Positions 24,509-39,000 of a stretch of DNA of 64,000 bases are shown here, piece after piece. The position numbers and the translations under genes are program-made. The notes under the pieces are model-generated. The model made no database searches. It was not told the origin of the DNA and saw only the letters and a list, made by a program, of their open reading frames with translations. The stretch is from Hemicentrotus pulcherrimus (taxonomy: Eukaryota > Echinodermata > Echinoidea > Camarodonta > Strongylocentrotidae), in assembly GCA_003118195.1 (NCBI GenBank), contig BEXV01000019.1, positions 268,695 to 332,694 of the forward strand, in the 5' to 3' direction. Numbering within the stretch: the first letter of the stretch is position 1; each line of letters opens with the position of its first letter.

Positions 24509-27500
24509 TCTACCAAACTCATATCTTCACGCCCTCCAGTACTTTACCTAATAATAAACATCGACACGTTGATGTCCTCAATCCAAGCCTCCCTATAAGT
24601 GTCGTTCGAGTCAGCTTCGGATAACATTGTACTTAGGGATTGCTAACCACAGTCAGCACGCGAAAGCCAAACCCATTAAAAAAAATGAAAAGGGGTCGTT
24701 AAATATGGTAAAACGATCTTTTCATCGATCTGATGAGATATTCTCCCAACATGAAACTGCTCGGAGAAAGATGAGCACCACACAGTCCATCATGTTGGCG
24801 ACATACGTCACAGAACATGGTCTTTCATTACGCGTAATGAAATATCCTGACCAATTATTTGATATGATATATTGATGAGCAAAGGTACATCGCCTTCATG
24901 AATTGCAAATCAACGGTGACAAGTGTAATGATGAATAATGAAATACTTGCGCAATCGTCTGTCATGCATAGTATATAATGTTCTGTTCAGCCCACATAAA
25001 CGATTTCGTCTGTACATGTGATATTAATAATTACCCAATACTGAATCTCTATAAGTAAAATGTGTAAGTTCTTTACCCGTATTACTTTAAGAAATCAAGA
25101 GGAAAATGGAGTTTGTAGAAATCAGGAGATGATATAGATACTCAACAGTGTTGGCCACAGACAAATAAAGCACAATTTATGAGTTCATTTTGGCACCCGT
25201 GTGTTGTAATAAACCTCCATTAAAGATAAAGTTGAGATAAAGCTGGTCGTGCGACTGCATTGTGAAAGAAACGGTGTGGAATCGACCAGAAAAGGTTGAT
25301 CATCTTGCATCTAAGTATTGGTGTGTACTGCAAGGTTCTGGAATCATCAAAATCATAATAAATTTGCCCAGTGTTGGTAAAGTTACAAGCACTGTACACA
25401 AAAAGATGTATATGGGACGACTACACGAACATATTGCATAAAGATATCCCGATTTTTATGACGTAATATTTAGAACATTAAGGAATTTGAAAGAGCCATG
25501 TTTTTCAGGGAACATTTTTTTTAGTCTGATGTTCTTCCACACTTGGTTAATGCAATGATAACGCTCAAAAATTAATTGTCACCTCTTCCCAGAACTAACC
25601 CTTCCCTTTAAGGCACATCTGCATGATTGATTGGTATTCTCGGAATGACAAACTAATTGAATAACTAATGGGAGAAACGTTTCTGGAGAAAAAAAAATGA
25701 GTGAAAATAAAAATGAATGAGAGTTCTTATTCATACTTTGTCAAAGAAAATGCCATTCAAAATGAGTATTCAAGAATCGCTCCCACTGCAGACGAGTATT
25801 AAGGAAATATAATATGAATGTTATGATACAAAGTTTATGTTCAGGCTTTATAAAGCAATTGCTTGCACACGAACTATTTGAGTACGGAACATCAACTCGT
25901 TAAACCAATCTTTCAACTTTGCTCCAAACTTTAATATTTTATTGTACATTATCTTTCTATATATATCAACATTTTGATTTCACCTGCATTTACAATTTCA
26001 TCTCGATTTCTACTTTCTTGGTATCAAAGTAGGATCCTTATTTATGGGATTTACAAAGCGCGATCTCCATCAGTCTTCGTGAACTATTATACCTACTGCG
26101 TCGTTGTTACAATAAACATGTAAAGCATTATTTATAAAATTCATGTTTACTTAAAACAAATGGAAATGTTATATCGCCGAGGAAACTAGTAACTCGCAGG
26201 TAAATATGCAAAACACTTTTTTTTGAGATTTAAATATATCTTAATGTATCGTCAATGTATTGGTACGTCATGTTCTCTCTACTTTGTAAACTGATCAACT
26301 AAAGCTCTTATTTGCATTTCCGATGATTTTTTTCCACGATAAACCAATACAATACAATATGATACAAAATAGAATCATCGTCCTTAGATTAAACCAAATA
26401 TCCCATAAAATTCACAGTCACTGTGAGGCAGTCTACGTAATGAGTTCTAAGGGTTATAGTTTTTTTAATAGATTACTTCTCACTTTCGTCACATATATTG
26501 CGAGGCAAAAAAAATTATATCCAATCTTGTGTCGAGAATCATTATTAGATTGATACTAGTATTAATAATGATGTATTTTTAATGTTTTTACGCAAACAGA
26601 AATTGATAAGGAATAGATGATTTCTCGTGTTTGGTCATTACTCAAGTAATATCATTTCCTGATCTTACTGAGCTGACAGCCTATAAACATACATAAATCC
26701 AACAAACGGTCGATTTCTTTGCCTTTGACCAACACATGTCTGTAGAGTTACAGTAAATTGGTTTATCAACATATTACCCTTTAGACTCTCATCAAATTAA
26801 TCCATTCTTTGTATCTAATTATCTATCTACTTTATATCGCTCATCAATTTATATCAGCAAGTAATATATATTCAATACCAGTTGCACAGATTTAATTTAT
26901 ATCATAGACACCGTGGCCCCTAATCCTGACAAATTGCCATGGCAAATTGAATCTTCGGCAGGACAACCACCGACCATAGCGACAAGGGTATGTTAATGTT
27001 TTTTCTTATTAACGTAATGCCTAGTTTCCCAACCTGCCTTCATAATATTTTTATTTTGCTAACGTGTGGATTATAAATGGTCTCGTGAACTCAAGTTGAT
27101 GCCATCAAAAGGTGACAAATGTCCAGAAAAAAGTGGATTTTTTTATTGAGTTGTGTGGATTAAAATGAGAATCCGGGAAGCAAAGCAATTAAAATAACAT
27201 GTAGACGAAAACAATTTAATTGTTGGTCAAGATAAACAGTTTTTTTTATAAATATCTGAATCATTTTACATGTATACATATGGCAACAATATGACAAGGT
27301 TCCTTTAAGTGTAATACATGCGCTAATGTATGATTTGTTGAAGTTTTTTTTTTCTTTTTTGACTGCCCCACAACGCTCAACAGTATAATGAATATAAATG
27401 TTGCTAATATGTCACCTTGAGGGATAACAGCAACAAGCCACGCTGTCATCCCGGATTACCTCATTACGTTATATGCGAACGTACATAATCATAACGTATT

Positions 27501-30500
27501 TAAACAATGTCCACTACGAAATTGCTTACCTGTGGTTTGTTGCGTATTGTTGTCCCAAATGTGGATCAGAATCTTTCAGCAAATCAACTAAAGAAAAGCT
27601 TCATATCAGCCCAGGTGACCGCCAAGTATCTGGCCAGAACAAGAACAAAACCAACGACGAATCAAAACTGATATCGCTTTATCCGATAGCATTAACTGTA
27701 ATGTGAAGGCGTTTATTTTTCGGACATTCTGGTCACATGATCACAGGAGCAAGATCACTAACGATTGCAAAGGGGCTCTATCGCAATCGGGATCGATTTT
27801 GTTTTTCTCGTTTCAAGAAGGTTACTTGAGATAACTGGAATGGAGTCAAGAAGTCATAAAATTCGCAATGTTTGTAAACGAAAATTAAGTATGCCGAGCG
27901 GTTATTTTGGGGGGATTGTGATAAGTTATTATTAACTAATACACTTATAAGACGAGGATCTGATGAAGTAGACAGTAACAGCCAACACGAAGTTGCTGAC
28001 TTCAGTACGCTATATTCATAGGACCCTAATTAAAATGAGACACATTCGATTTTATGTATGTGGCTGGGTAAAGAAAAGGTTTATGTAAAAAAAAATAAAA
28101 AAAGATTTTATACAAATTATCCTGAAAGTTCAAGGTGCACTCATGTCATTATTATTATTAACATAAATAACTTAATCACTATTGAAAAGAACAGATCGAA
28201 ACAATTTCAGAGCAAAGCCATGTGTTTTGAATGGGGAAAGATTTATGTAAGTGAACCGAGACAATAAATCCGTAATTTAGAAAGAAAATTAAAACAGGTT
28301 CCTCTTCATGGAAGAAAAGACATGTCATTCATGACCTGACCCTATCTGCGAATGATGAAATCTGAAAAATACGTTTACAAATACCATTTTACCACTTTCA
28401 AATTAATATATATTCTCCAAAACAGGAACCTTTTGGTTGGCACCATTTGCCAAATATCAATCAGCCACGGGTCATAATTTGGTAATGTGAACGGACCTTT
28501 ATCGATGAGCTAAATCAACCCGAGCCTTGTCAAGGGCAACTCCAATTGGATTACCCAGCTATAATCATTACCACCGCGCCTACGCCACGCCAAAATTTGA
28601 CATTAATTTCGCGACGCAATTTGGGCCAACAAGATGGTATTTTTTTCTGGATTCGCGCTCTACACACAGTGATATCAGAGCTTGTACAATTTTGTAGGAG
28701 GTAGAGAAACCCGAACGTTTGCTGTTGAAACAAACACAAAAAGAAAAATTATCAAAAGAGATGAGCTGGGGATTAAGGTAATCTCACAATTGATATTGAG
28801 ATACAAACACCTTCAGTGTGGCAGGTGTTACTGCTATAATAAACAACACCCACACTCAATTTTATATAGTAAAAAGGTGACTTGGTTAGGCATAGAAATA
28901 TATAGGCTTACCGAAATGGCTCCTCGTTGCAAGCAATAAAGAAGTATATCGCAACCAATTTTTTCAAGGTTAATCATAAAAATAGATAGGCTTACTGATA
29001 CAACATGTGCTCCCGCGAGCTTTTAGCCGGGCTTTATTTCGTAGAAAATAGACTTAGGATTAGAGTTGCGATTTTGTTCAAGTTGAGGTTTAGAAGTATG
29101 TTTTTGTAAAGGTCGGGCCACAGGTTGAACTAATGGATCTGACTGCTGTATGGAATTAACCTCGAAAAATTTGACACCAGAGAATTCGTTATAAAAACAA
29201 AAGTTAAGACGTCTATTTTCTTTTGATGCAAAAAAGCGACCAATTCAAGTCAACTCAAGGGAATTTGCAATACAGTGCTGCATATTTCACAGAAATATTT
29301 ATCTTATTAATACGTCATTCTTATCTTCGTGTATTCCGATTGGTGATGGGCAAGGCTAATCAAACTGCATTATATGTTCACGAAATTGTTTGCGATCGCT
29401 TATTCTAAGTACATACCATTATGTTATGGTGTCATGGTTATGAATGGAGAGTCTCCAAGTCAATAATCAAAGTGCGAAAATCACACTGTGTTCATATCTA
29501 CCCAAGATACCCGCGACGGACCTTCAGACGTGCTACCTAGTACTTTCCTGTCATTCATCTTTTCATCCATCCCCTTTACCGTCCTTCACAGACGCCTGTC
29601 TTTCCATTCAAAGGCATTATCTATACTGGACAAACAATCGATAACTTCATCAAACCACCGACACCAAAATGATATCCAGTGAAATGATTGGACAGAGATG
29701 TGTTGTTTATCCATTCCAAGTCTAATGACATTAGATTCGTTTTGTTTTACTGCAGTTTGTCTATATGTTATAAAACTGTATTACAACTTGTGTACTTCTG
29801 TAGACATAATATTTTGTCATGGATTATTTGAATTTACTTTGAAGGGGAAATCAGTAATTTGTAAACAGTTTCTCCCTTAAAGTATATTGTTGTGCATATA
29901 TGATTAAGAATTATACAATAATTTCATCTCAACAGCCTCCGAAAAACTATCGAGCAATCATGTTATCATGAGCTTCATTTAGACTTTATAAGTCACTTAG
30001 GGATATAAAATCAGTCCGTTTAGTAGAACAGCTGTGTGTCTCTTGACGGCGCACACTTGTATGTAAAAGCATATAGGCATATTTACTTTTCAATTGTTGT
30101 GGTAAACAACAAATTTAAAGAAATCGAATATTTCGCATTAAATCATGATCGTTTATTTTCATCATTGCCTCAATTCTTGAATAATTAAAAACAACAGAAA
30201 AATAGGCAAAGCGCAAAATAACAGGGCACACAGACTAATGTGTGAAATAACGTTTGGTCTTGGAAGTAAACGGGAAACCGAGAGAAAAAAAATGAAAATG
30301 CATCCGCAGGACACATTTACAATCAGCAAACATATTTCCACAAGCTGTATTCCATTCTGTGTAAGCAAATTTAAAAACAATGATCCTGTACGGAAGGAAA
30401 TCGATTTTGTGGGGACATTTCATAGCCACATCTTCACTTAAAATTCTAAACTTTATTCATGTATTTCAACACTGAAGGCGAGAACTATCATGTTTGTGGA

Positions 30501-33500
30501 AAGGTGTAAATGGACCCAGATCGATATGTAATGGTGGAGACTGTTGGTCTTGTGTCAATCAACCTAACCTTCGGACTCGGTCCATCAGTTTACATTAGTT
30601 AGAAATGTCTAGGATAACAGACATAGTATCGTTAGATTTTTTAGAAACAGCGACAAAAGTTTACAACCGAAATATAAGCTTCTCAGTCTGTTTAATAACA
30701 GGATTGTTGTTTTCATTCGTCGACAGACAACTCCGGTATCTAAGGACGTTGTTGTTTAGTCGGTGGTGTTTAGTTGTTTGAGAACAGGGTGGACACTACT
30801 TTCACAAGAGTGCATGTCGACCTCCAAGCGTCGCCTTCCCATTAGCTCTTACTTATTAAGAAGGCGCACTCTTGCCCCCAAAATGAATGATATAAGAGAA
30901 CAATATGTGGTTTTCAAAATATTCTCCAATTTCCTCGTGTCAATTTCATCTTTCATTATTTTGTGATCATTACATTCTTTCGTTGTGGCCGAAACACCAT
31001 GTTGTGTCTTGCCAATATCAATAATGGACGGACAAAAGAAACCGGAATGCCAGAATAGAACATTAATTATTCAGAAAACTAATCAATGGGTACAATAGTG
31101 TTTTCTCCTTGGAAATGATTGGAGGTATAATTGATTGGTACGAACCAGTTCATGCCTGCGTCATTTTTCAGGACGGCTGCTTCATTTGACCTGATGATGT
31201 TGGTGGAAATGTTTGGAGCTGGAGACGAACAAGGGCTTAGCTAGAAAGATATTTCTATCATTAAAGCATCATTTGCTTTTTGCCTCTTTTCTCCTTTAAA
31301 AGTCTTAATACGAAAAATAACCCAGAAAATGGCAACTTAAATTTACAGAAAAATGGCAAGATGGGTGGAAGGAATCACACATATCAATATTTATATAAAA
31401 GATAATTGTCGGATAAACTAACAACATAATGCACATGAAGCTCTCTGCAACATAACTATACACTATTTCTTTACACTGTAAAAGCATTTGATGATAACAA
31501 ATTTCTAATAAATACAAAAAGCAATTGAAATTCTACGTGTGCATGATGTCTGGTACTCTTTTATACCATTGCTTTTAAACGCATAACAATTTTATTGACA
31601 AAACTAGAGATTTACCAATCATATCTAAACACTTTTATTAACAATATTTGTATTAAACATACAAAAAGCAATGTTTTAAAAAAAGATTTCCTGTTTTGTA
31701 TAGTACAGTTGTGTTTATAAGATCTCAATGAAACATCATTCATTTCTCAATAGATTTCAATACCAACCTCATTGCGAATATTCAGAAACGATGTCGTAGA
31801 TTTATACTTCTTCGTCTTTTATCAAGTCGTAATCATAGGGCCAATTAATCACAATTCTAATTTCTCAATACATTTAAAAAAAACTTCTGCATGAATAATC
31901 AATGATTTTTCGATTGTCTATTTGACAGTTTTGTCTAAAAGGTCCGAAAGTAACATTGTTTGTATCTTAATATAATGACGACCCCCTGTCAATCATTCAA
32001 TACATTTCTAGTGGTTTCCCATTGATTTCGTTCAAGTCCATTGATAAAAAACAAATCAATTTTTAGTACACTTTCTTTTAAAGACATTTCGGTTATTCGT
32101 ATATGTTTAATATCAAAAGGTGCATAGCAAGCATTTTTTTAATTGGGCAGCTCATCCGTAGTTAAATATGATATTCAATATTTTTTTTAATGAATAGTCG
32201 ACTTTTGATTATATTTCCTTTGCAGCTTTCTATTATAAGTATATTTTCAAATATAGTGTCCCTAAAGCGTCCTCCTTCTCTCCAGTCGGATATATTTCCC
32301 ACTTGTAATGAGGGCATGGGCCAATATATCACAATGTATCTACACCGCGGGTTTTCTATATAATTACTGCCAGAGTTTAATGAAAACCTGTCTACCGATT
32401 AAAACAGGTCACAGAGGAAACAATAAATATGAGTGAACAGGTGGATTTAGAACGTGTTGTCATCAATCGACGAGAAAACACGGCGATGTCTGTAGTTATA
32501 TTTTCATGATTTTCGAACAGAGAAGAACTTTCGACATCAGTGACAGGGCTGGCAGTGACATCAATCACAATTAGGGGTGAGATTATTCATTTATTGCTCT
32601 TTTTTGGGCGCTTGAACTTAGAGAGCTGGATTAAGGAACCATTTCATTTCCGCATGGCAAATAAGGTCAAATTAGAAAACAAATTACTGCCCAGCCATGA
32701 GCAGGTCATATAGTACAACAAGAGTGGTACTGCACAATGCTGCAACTTGAATGATGAATATGATTTATCGGGACTGCCCGGGTTTAGGTACATGTCGTCA
32801 TTTTGTTCGCCATCTCTGGTAAAGCTTCCAAGTTTTAGAATTATATGAATTCCCCAAATTAAGAGGCCGGTGAAATTTCATTTCCGGAAGCGAAAGCAAT
32901 GATATCCCGTAGGGATCAAACTACCCATCAGATGGTAATTAGAAAGTGGTCTGTTAGAGAATAACCATAAATTCATATATGATTAGAATCCAAAAAAAAA
33001 AAACTCTTGAGACTGTTGTCGTCGTGATGGTATTTTACAATTCTTTCCTCAATTCAGTGCTCTTTTTCGAACGAGAAATAAACAAATAAATACATTTTAA
33101 AAACCCGGGGAACCCGGCCAATGGGTTCCCATTTCGCAAAACGCTCACGTTACATTTTAATTGCGACGTATTTCGATGGTTTTTTATGATTAATTATAAC
33201 CTCATTAAAACACAAAAGCATGATATTACCATAAACGTAATTTAAACTAGAAATCATGATTCATAAATCGCTCTGCTAATGAGCCAATGAGTCTACTGCC
33301 CTTAAAATCATATGTTTTTAACGTCTGAGTGACATCTTCTTCTTCTACATATTTAATGAGCAATTAAATGAAAAATTAATGGTTACGCAACTTCAGATTA
33401 AAGTTCCTATTTGTGTCCTCCATTAAGAAGTTTTGGCAAAAGTTTAAGAAATTTCTCCTCCTGGTTACCCGAAAGATTGACAACCTTTAACTTTCGAATT

Positions 33501-33542
33501 TTATCGAATAATTGTCTCCATTTCCTTACACATATTTTATAT
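24509..33542. other. 9-kb stretch with no gene and few repeats
   Basis: No inverted-repeat element, SINE head or splice-bounded frame was found. The part at 31.8-33.3 kb is rich in TAAT words and alternates with short GC-balanced islands. It could be regulatory, but nothing in the sequence alone proves it. Confidence 0.5.
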
Positions 33543-33561
33543 TCTCTCTCTCTCTCTCTCC

Positions 33562-33614
<53 letters not shown>
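33543..33614. repeat. (TC)n(TA)n compound microsatellite
   Basis: A CT run of about 57 bp with one interruption passes into a TA run of about 15 bp. Confidence 0.95.
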
Positions 33615-33879
33615 ATGTATATAATGTTCATTCAAAGAACGTTTCATTTTCATTTATCGCATAGTCGTCGCTACCTACACATGATAGGAAACCGTTCACA
33701 CTGAACCTTTCAACTAAGATCATTAAAATCCAAATCCTGACAAAATAATCTGACGCTCTGATTACAATATCTTTCTTGATAAGTGGAAGATACTTTATAA
33801 GATTATCCCTGATTATCATCAAATTTCTGAAGATCTTCTCTGATATCTATTGGGGCAAGGTGATCTCAATTCCTCTCCA

Positions 33880-34146
33880 AAAAATCTAAGATTCATATTC
33901 TAACCCAAATGCATTTTTACCCATTATATATCTTTCTTTTTTTCCAATCACGCTAGCAAGATCTGATAATCTGGTAATTTCCATACAAATATGTTTTTCA
34001 AATTGTAAAGAATTTTGGCTTGCACCCAGTAAAAAAGAATTGCGTGCTCGATTGAGTAATTTGGAAACACGAGGATTTGAACCTGCCATCTAAACACTTG
34101 CCGGGCAGCGATTCTACCACCAGGCACCAGGTCAACGCAGGTCCAT
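33880..34146 (-). mobile_element. tRNA-derived SINE
   Basis: On the minus strand, A-box-like TGGTGGTAGAATCGC and B-box GGCAGGTTCAAATCC (34087-34073) have tRNA-like spacing. About 190 bp of body follows. It is immediately adjacent to the 8-bp-TSD foldback element. Confidence 0.65.
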
Positions 34147-34154
34147 GGCACAGT

Positions 34155-34870
34155 GGGTCAGTGTCGCTATTCATAAGGACAACTATTCATAAGGTCCGCT
34201 GTTCATAAGGTCCACTATTCATAAGGACCGCTATTCATAAGGTCAGCTTTTCATAATTGGAGAAAAGGGTCATTATTCATAAGGGTCATTATTCGTAAGG
34301 ACCGCTATTCATAATCAAAGAAGAGGGTCGGTATTCATAATATTAGAAGAGGGTCGCTATTCATAATACGAAATCGTGGTCGTTATTCATAAGGGTCCCT
34401 ATTCATAATATTACAAAAGGGTCGGTATTCCTAACACAGAAAGAGGGTTGCTATTCATAATACAAAAAAAAGGGTCGCTATTCATAATACGAAATGAGGG
34501 TCGCTATTCATAATGCAAAATGAGGGTCGCTTTTCATAAGGGTTATTGTTCGTAAGGTTCATTATTCATAATACGACTTGAGGGTCGCTATTCATAACAG
34601 GAGAAGAGGTTCGCTATTCATAATACGAAATGAGGGTCGCTATTCATAACATGATAAGGGGGTCGCTATTCATAATACGAAATGAGGGTCGCTATTCATA
34701 ATAGGAGAAGAGGGTCACAATTCATAATAAAAAATGAGGGTCGCTATTCATAATAGGAGAAGAGGGTCGCTTTTCATAATAGGAGAAGAGGGTCGCTATT
34801 CATAAAAGAAGAGGGCAATTTCCACGTTATGAATAGCGGTCCTTATGAATAGCGGCTCTTTTTAATAGCG
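34155..34870. mobile_element. Foldback element composed of tandem repeats, 8-bp target duplication
   Basis: A perfect 8-bp direct repeat, GGCACAGT, flanks it at 34147-34154 and 34871-34878. The termini GGGTCAGTGTCGCTATTCAT and, inverted, GGGGTCTATTCGCTATT match imperfectly. The body begins with about five 16-bp units (CTATTCATAAGGTCCG-like). About 20 units of about 27 bp follow (GGTCGCTATTCATAATACGA core). Near 34.83 kb the units invert. An 8-bp duplication suggests the hAT or P/Galileo-like class. Confidence 0.8.
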
Positions 34871-34878
34871 AATAGACC

Positions 34879-35867
34879 CCGGCACAGTCATGATGAATTG
34901 GAAACAAATATCTCGGCTCTCTATTGAATTCGGCTTTTCAAGAAGAGTTTATATCTTTCTGTAAATTTGAGAAATAAACGGTCCTGTCTTTTTAAAAGAT
35001 ATCAAGAATATTTCCCTATAGAACGGGTATGTGTGTAAATATGTTGGGGTGGGTTACGAATACAAGAATTTCCAGCTTCGAAAATTTTGTGAGAAAGCAA
35101 ATGTTCAACATGTATCATCCAAATATAATTAGAGGAAACTTGCAATGACACCATCTTACTTCCCAAATATAAAATGGCAGGTACTCAAATATAATGTGGC
35201 AGATTTTTATTTATATGAAATCAATAAAAAAAAGTGGAAAGGTGCAAGTAAACAAAACAAATAACAACATTGAAATTAAGTAAAAATGGGAAGACTGAAG
35301 AAAAAATATATATCTATTTATATATAAATATGATAAACCTGTATCAGAAAATACCAGAATGAAACGTGACGTACCAATGGAAACAATACACATATCTAAA
35401 TATATATAACTCAAATAAATATAACAGGTCAAACAGAATATACCAACATGAAACATGATGTGCAGTTGCCAAGACTAAAACTGAACAGAATATGATGTTA
35501 ATTGAACGAGGAAATGCCAAAAATGAAACGTGGCGTCCAAATGGAAAGTTACACAGATTTCTGTGGTCAGAGGGAATCTTCTGTTCGGTAAAATGACAGA
35601 ATTCATCATGCAATTCAGCATGTTCCGAACGACATTAATTTCATTTATTTGAAAGAACATAGAAGAAGAGGTTCCTTTCTCAAAATGTACTTATGATTTG
35701 TAAGCAAAACCGTCACTATGTCACGATAACAAAAAGCTTATGCTTGATATCAGATGAATATTACGTTACATCATTATGAGACTACCATGATAGTAATCTC
35801 ATAATAATGATGATAATACCAAATGATTAAAATAATGATAATTATGACAATTCTTGTTTAGTTTAAC
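34879..35867. other. No gene recognised
   Basis: AT-rich, with repeated words around ATGAAACGTG and ATATATAA at 35.3-35.6 kb suggesting a decayed local duplication. No coding signal. Confidence 0.5.
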
Positions 35868-36020
35868 CAGGGAACCATCATCAGTATAATACTGTGCTTC
35901 ATGAAGGCCATGCCCTCGCAATTGTCGGGTACCCTTTTACACTTCGATGGAGATTGGGACATGAGGATTAATGTATCATCAAAGGCCGTTACTACCGGGT
36001 TAGGATTCGATCCCTCAACC
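35868..36020 (-). mobile_element. SINE fragment
   Basis: On the minus strand, B-box-like GGGATCGAATCCTAACC is followed by a body with AAAGGGTACCCGACAATTGC and GGGCATGGCCTTCATGAAG. The A box is not evident. Confidence 0.55.
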
Positions 36021-39000
36021 CTTATATTAAGTGTCAAATCAATATAACACTATAATACAACATCACATCACTCTACCTAGAATGAAGATTTATTTCGAGA
36101 CAAAACTTCTTGTTCTCGATGCTTTGAGGAATACGTTGAAAGCTAATTAATTTTATGGTTCGATTTCGTCCCTTTATTACTCGGAGACGCCAACGTATCT
36201 TACTTCGGGTAGGTCTATTTTTATGGAACATAAAATTAAGACTTACTTACTTAAGAGTAATGGTCTATGTCAAAAGGCATGGCATGAGAGAGCACCCGTT
36301 GCCACTTGTACCGGAGGCGACCAATGCTTTTGTAATTAACAGATTGCATCTTCTTTTACGACTGCTGCAGGCGTATGCGCTTATGCACAACACCATATTA
36401 CTGTTGATTTAATCACCGCTGGTCATGAAATACAGAAAACGGGTTACTCTGTATAAGAGTTACAGGGTTAATTCCTCATGACTCATTACTACTGACAAAG
36501 CTTTCAAATCTCCAGGTCCGGACCGATTCTTATTTTTGTTCTAATAGCAAGAAATGCAATAAGCCCGAGGAGATATGTCTATTAGTTGATTAGGCTCGTT
36601 CGTAAGTGATTTATCAAAGCAAGATCACATTTGAGAGATCGTAAATAGACGACGTATTCTTAACATATTTGAACGCTGGTTATAAAGCATAAGCAAAATG
36701 TAATCTTAATTATCTAAACACGATACACTTTTGTTCATTAGACCAGAATTTTCATTTTATCTGGAAAAAAATATATTTCTTTTGGTTTCGCACTGGTTTC
36801 GGAGTGTAAACTGGTCAAGATACTGCAAAAACTCCTTGCTCCGCGTTCATCCCAAAGATAGAACTGATTTTTAGTTTATGAAAAGCAACATTTCTGGAGA
36901 GTTTTCGATTGTCTCCAACACATTTGAAAACCCTGATAAGGAAATGCATTTAGGCATATCTCGTGCAGTGTGTCTAGGTCAAGTCTGGCTCCTCAGGTAC
37001 AAAAAACTGTTTAGTAAAATATTCAAATTGATGGATGTTTTTTTCCCGGGGACCTAGTGACGATTTATGCCATTAATCTGTTATTAATGAATGAACTACA
37101 ATACTCGCAGCCCAGACTGCATATATTACTTGTTTCTAAGTCGGGGAAGCATCGGGCCATATTTCAGGTTGTCAAGATCAACCCTTGTTTCAAAAGTATA
37201 CATTAAATTTGAATGTTTTAGTAAACCGGTATATTCGACCTCTCCTCCCGGAAGCCTCTATCCGTTATCGTGTTACGGATACGCCAGAGATCCCAACACT
37301 GGGACAAAGAGCTGTCCCAGGTTTGTTAGGGTTTAAAAGGTCGGGGTAGCAACTTACCTCACTAAAGATCTACTGTGAAACTGCACCTAAAGTAATTGCA
37401 CATACCTAATGTGACAGTCATCCATACGAACAAATTTGATGCATGCGCTGTAGGTTCTTTTTAGAGACTTCAATCTTGTTAGATCTCGTTTAACTGTTCG
37501 AATTCGAAGACACCTTTATCTAATTAGCATGTGACACGAGGGGGAAAAAGTGTCGCAGGAGTTCCATTAGTACCATAAAAATTATCGAGGAAAAACTGGG
37601 TAGATGCTTGTACGTATGGTGGACAGGAGATGGCCGAATCAGGGAAAGTTTGTAATATTCTATATCATCGCCTACTAGACTAAACGATTAAATGTACCAC
37701 TAAACACACAACGTTCCTTCTTATTCAGTTAAACTTGATCATTTGGTCCAAGATCGCGTTTAAGAAATTTTATTTTAAACCTTAGATTCTAACTTGTTAA
37801 ACCCGATTTTGAACTCAAGATAATGCCAGGCGTCGGGACTGAATTTCAGCAAAATACGGGGTATTCTTTTTTCTTCCGCCTCATACAATATGATAAGAAA
37901 CATTTATAAGCTCAAATAATGGATATCAATTACTCGGAAGGGCGTTGGTACTGGTACGTTGTAATAGTTTTGCGAACCGCGCCATGACGGCATCATGTAC
38001 AAATCGTGGGGGCGGACGTCTGACCCATTTCAGGACCGAGCCAGACTATCTCGTCAATCCCAGCTTTTATCGACACCAGCTTAGAGCACGCCAGATAACC
38101 GATGTAGACAGCTAATGTGGGTATTATGTTTCAGATGCACGGTGATGGGCCGGATCAGAAAGGAGTGTATTTACACGAACGACAGCCTTGCTCACCAAAC
38201 ATCACTCACAATCTCCACTGCTGTCATGGCAACGATGGCAAATCGATAGCGCCGTGACTCAATTGTCTGCGCCTGGTACCGGCATTCCAAGATTGATATT
38301 CAAGCGCAATTGTTTGATTTGAAATCTCGTAAGCACTAGATGGTCTCTTTAATGCGCTAATTGATAATTCTTGGCCAACATTGTTCGAACGGAGGAAAGA
38401 AAATACACTGCCTTTTCGTCATTATGGTAATTGCTAAGATTAACCAACTCCATTTGCTTAATGAGTTCATTTTGTATGGCCAAACTATCGTATTGAAAGT
38501 TGTGACAAGCACATGATATAAGCGTACGCTAGCGCGTTCATAGGTTAAAATCATGTAGCTCCAAATAGTTCCCTGGTTCCCTCCCACGCACAATCTCTAT
38601 AAGAGGGAACCATTCTGAAGCTCCATGAAATAACTGCCCAATCAAAAGCGACGTCCATTTTCGTCACTCTTCGTAAATAGCCGAGCTCTTGGTACTGATA
38701 TCATGCACTCAAAACACCTTAGTTCATATTCTACCACTTCAGTAAATTCAACGCCGGGTCCCAAATCATGTTTAAATAACTCCTAGTGCGCTTTACCTGC
38801 CACAGTCGACGTTTGTCACCGTTACACCTTTTATGAAACATGATACTCTCAAAACATTGTGGAATTCTAGCGCTTCAATCCGTAACGAATTTGGAGTACG
38901 CGTGTAATACGCATGAGGTGTCATTTCGCTTGCGTTCTAACCTGCACTGATATTTACCGATACACCGTATTAAATTCAACTCGGTGTTTCGGCTATCTAT

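Noticed and set aside
27473..27706. Frame containing CPKCGSESF, zinc-ribbon-like
   Set aside because: Only one CxxC pair, no second knuckle, no splice sites and AT-rich surroundings.
34155..34870. CRISPR-like regular spacing of repeats
   Set aside because: Unit sizes change, 'spacers' are themselves repeats, orientation flips, and the genome is eukaryotic. Terminal inverted repeats and an 8-bp duplication fit a transposable element.
37300..37321. CTGGGACA...TGTCCCAG hairpin as a terminator
   Set aside because: Intrinsic terminators are not expected in this eukaryotic context and no T-run follows.
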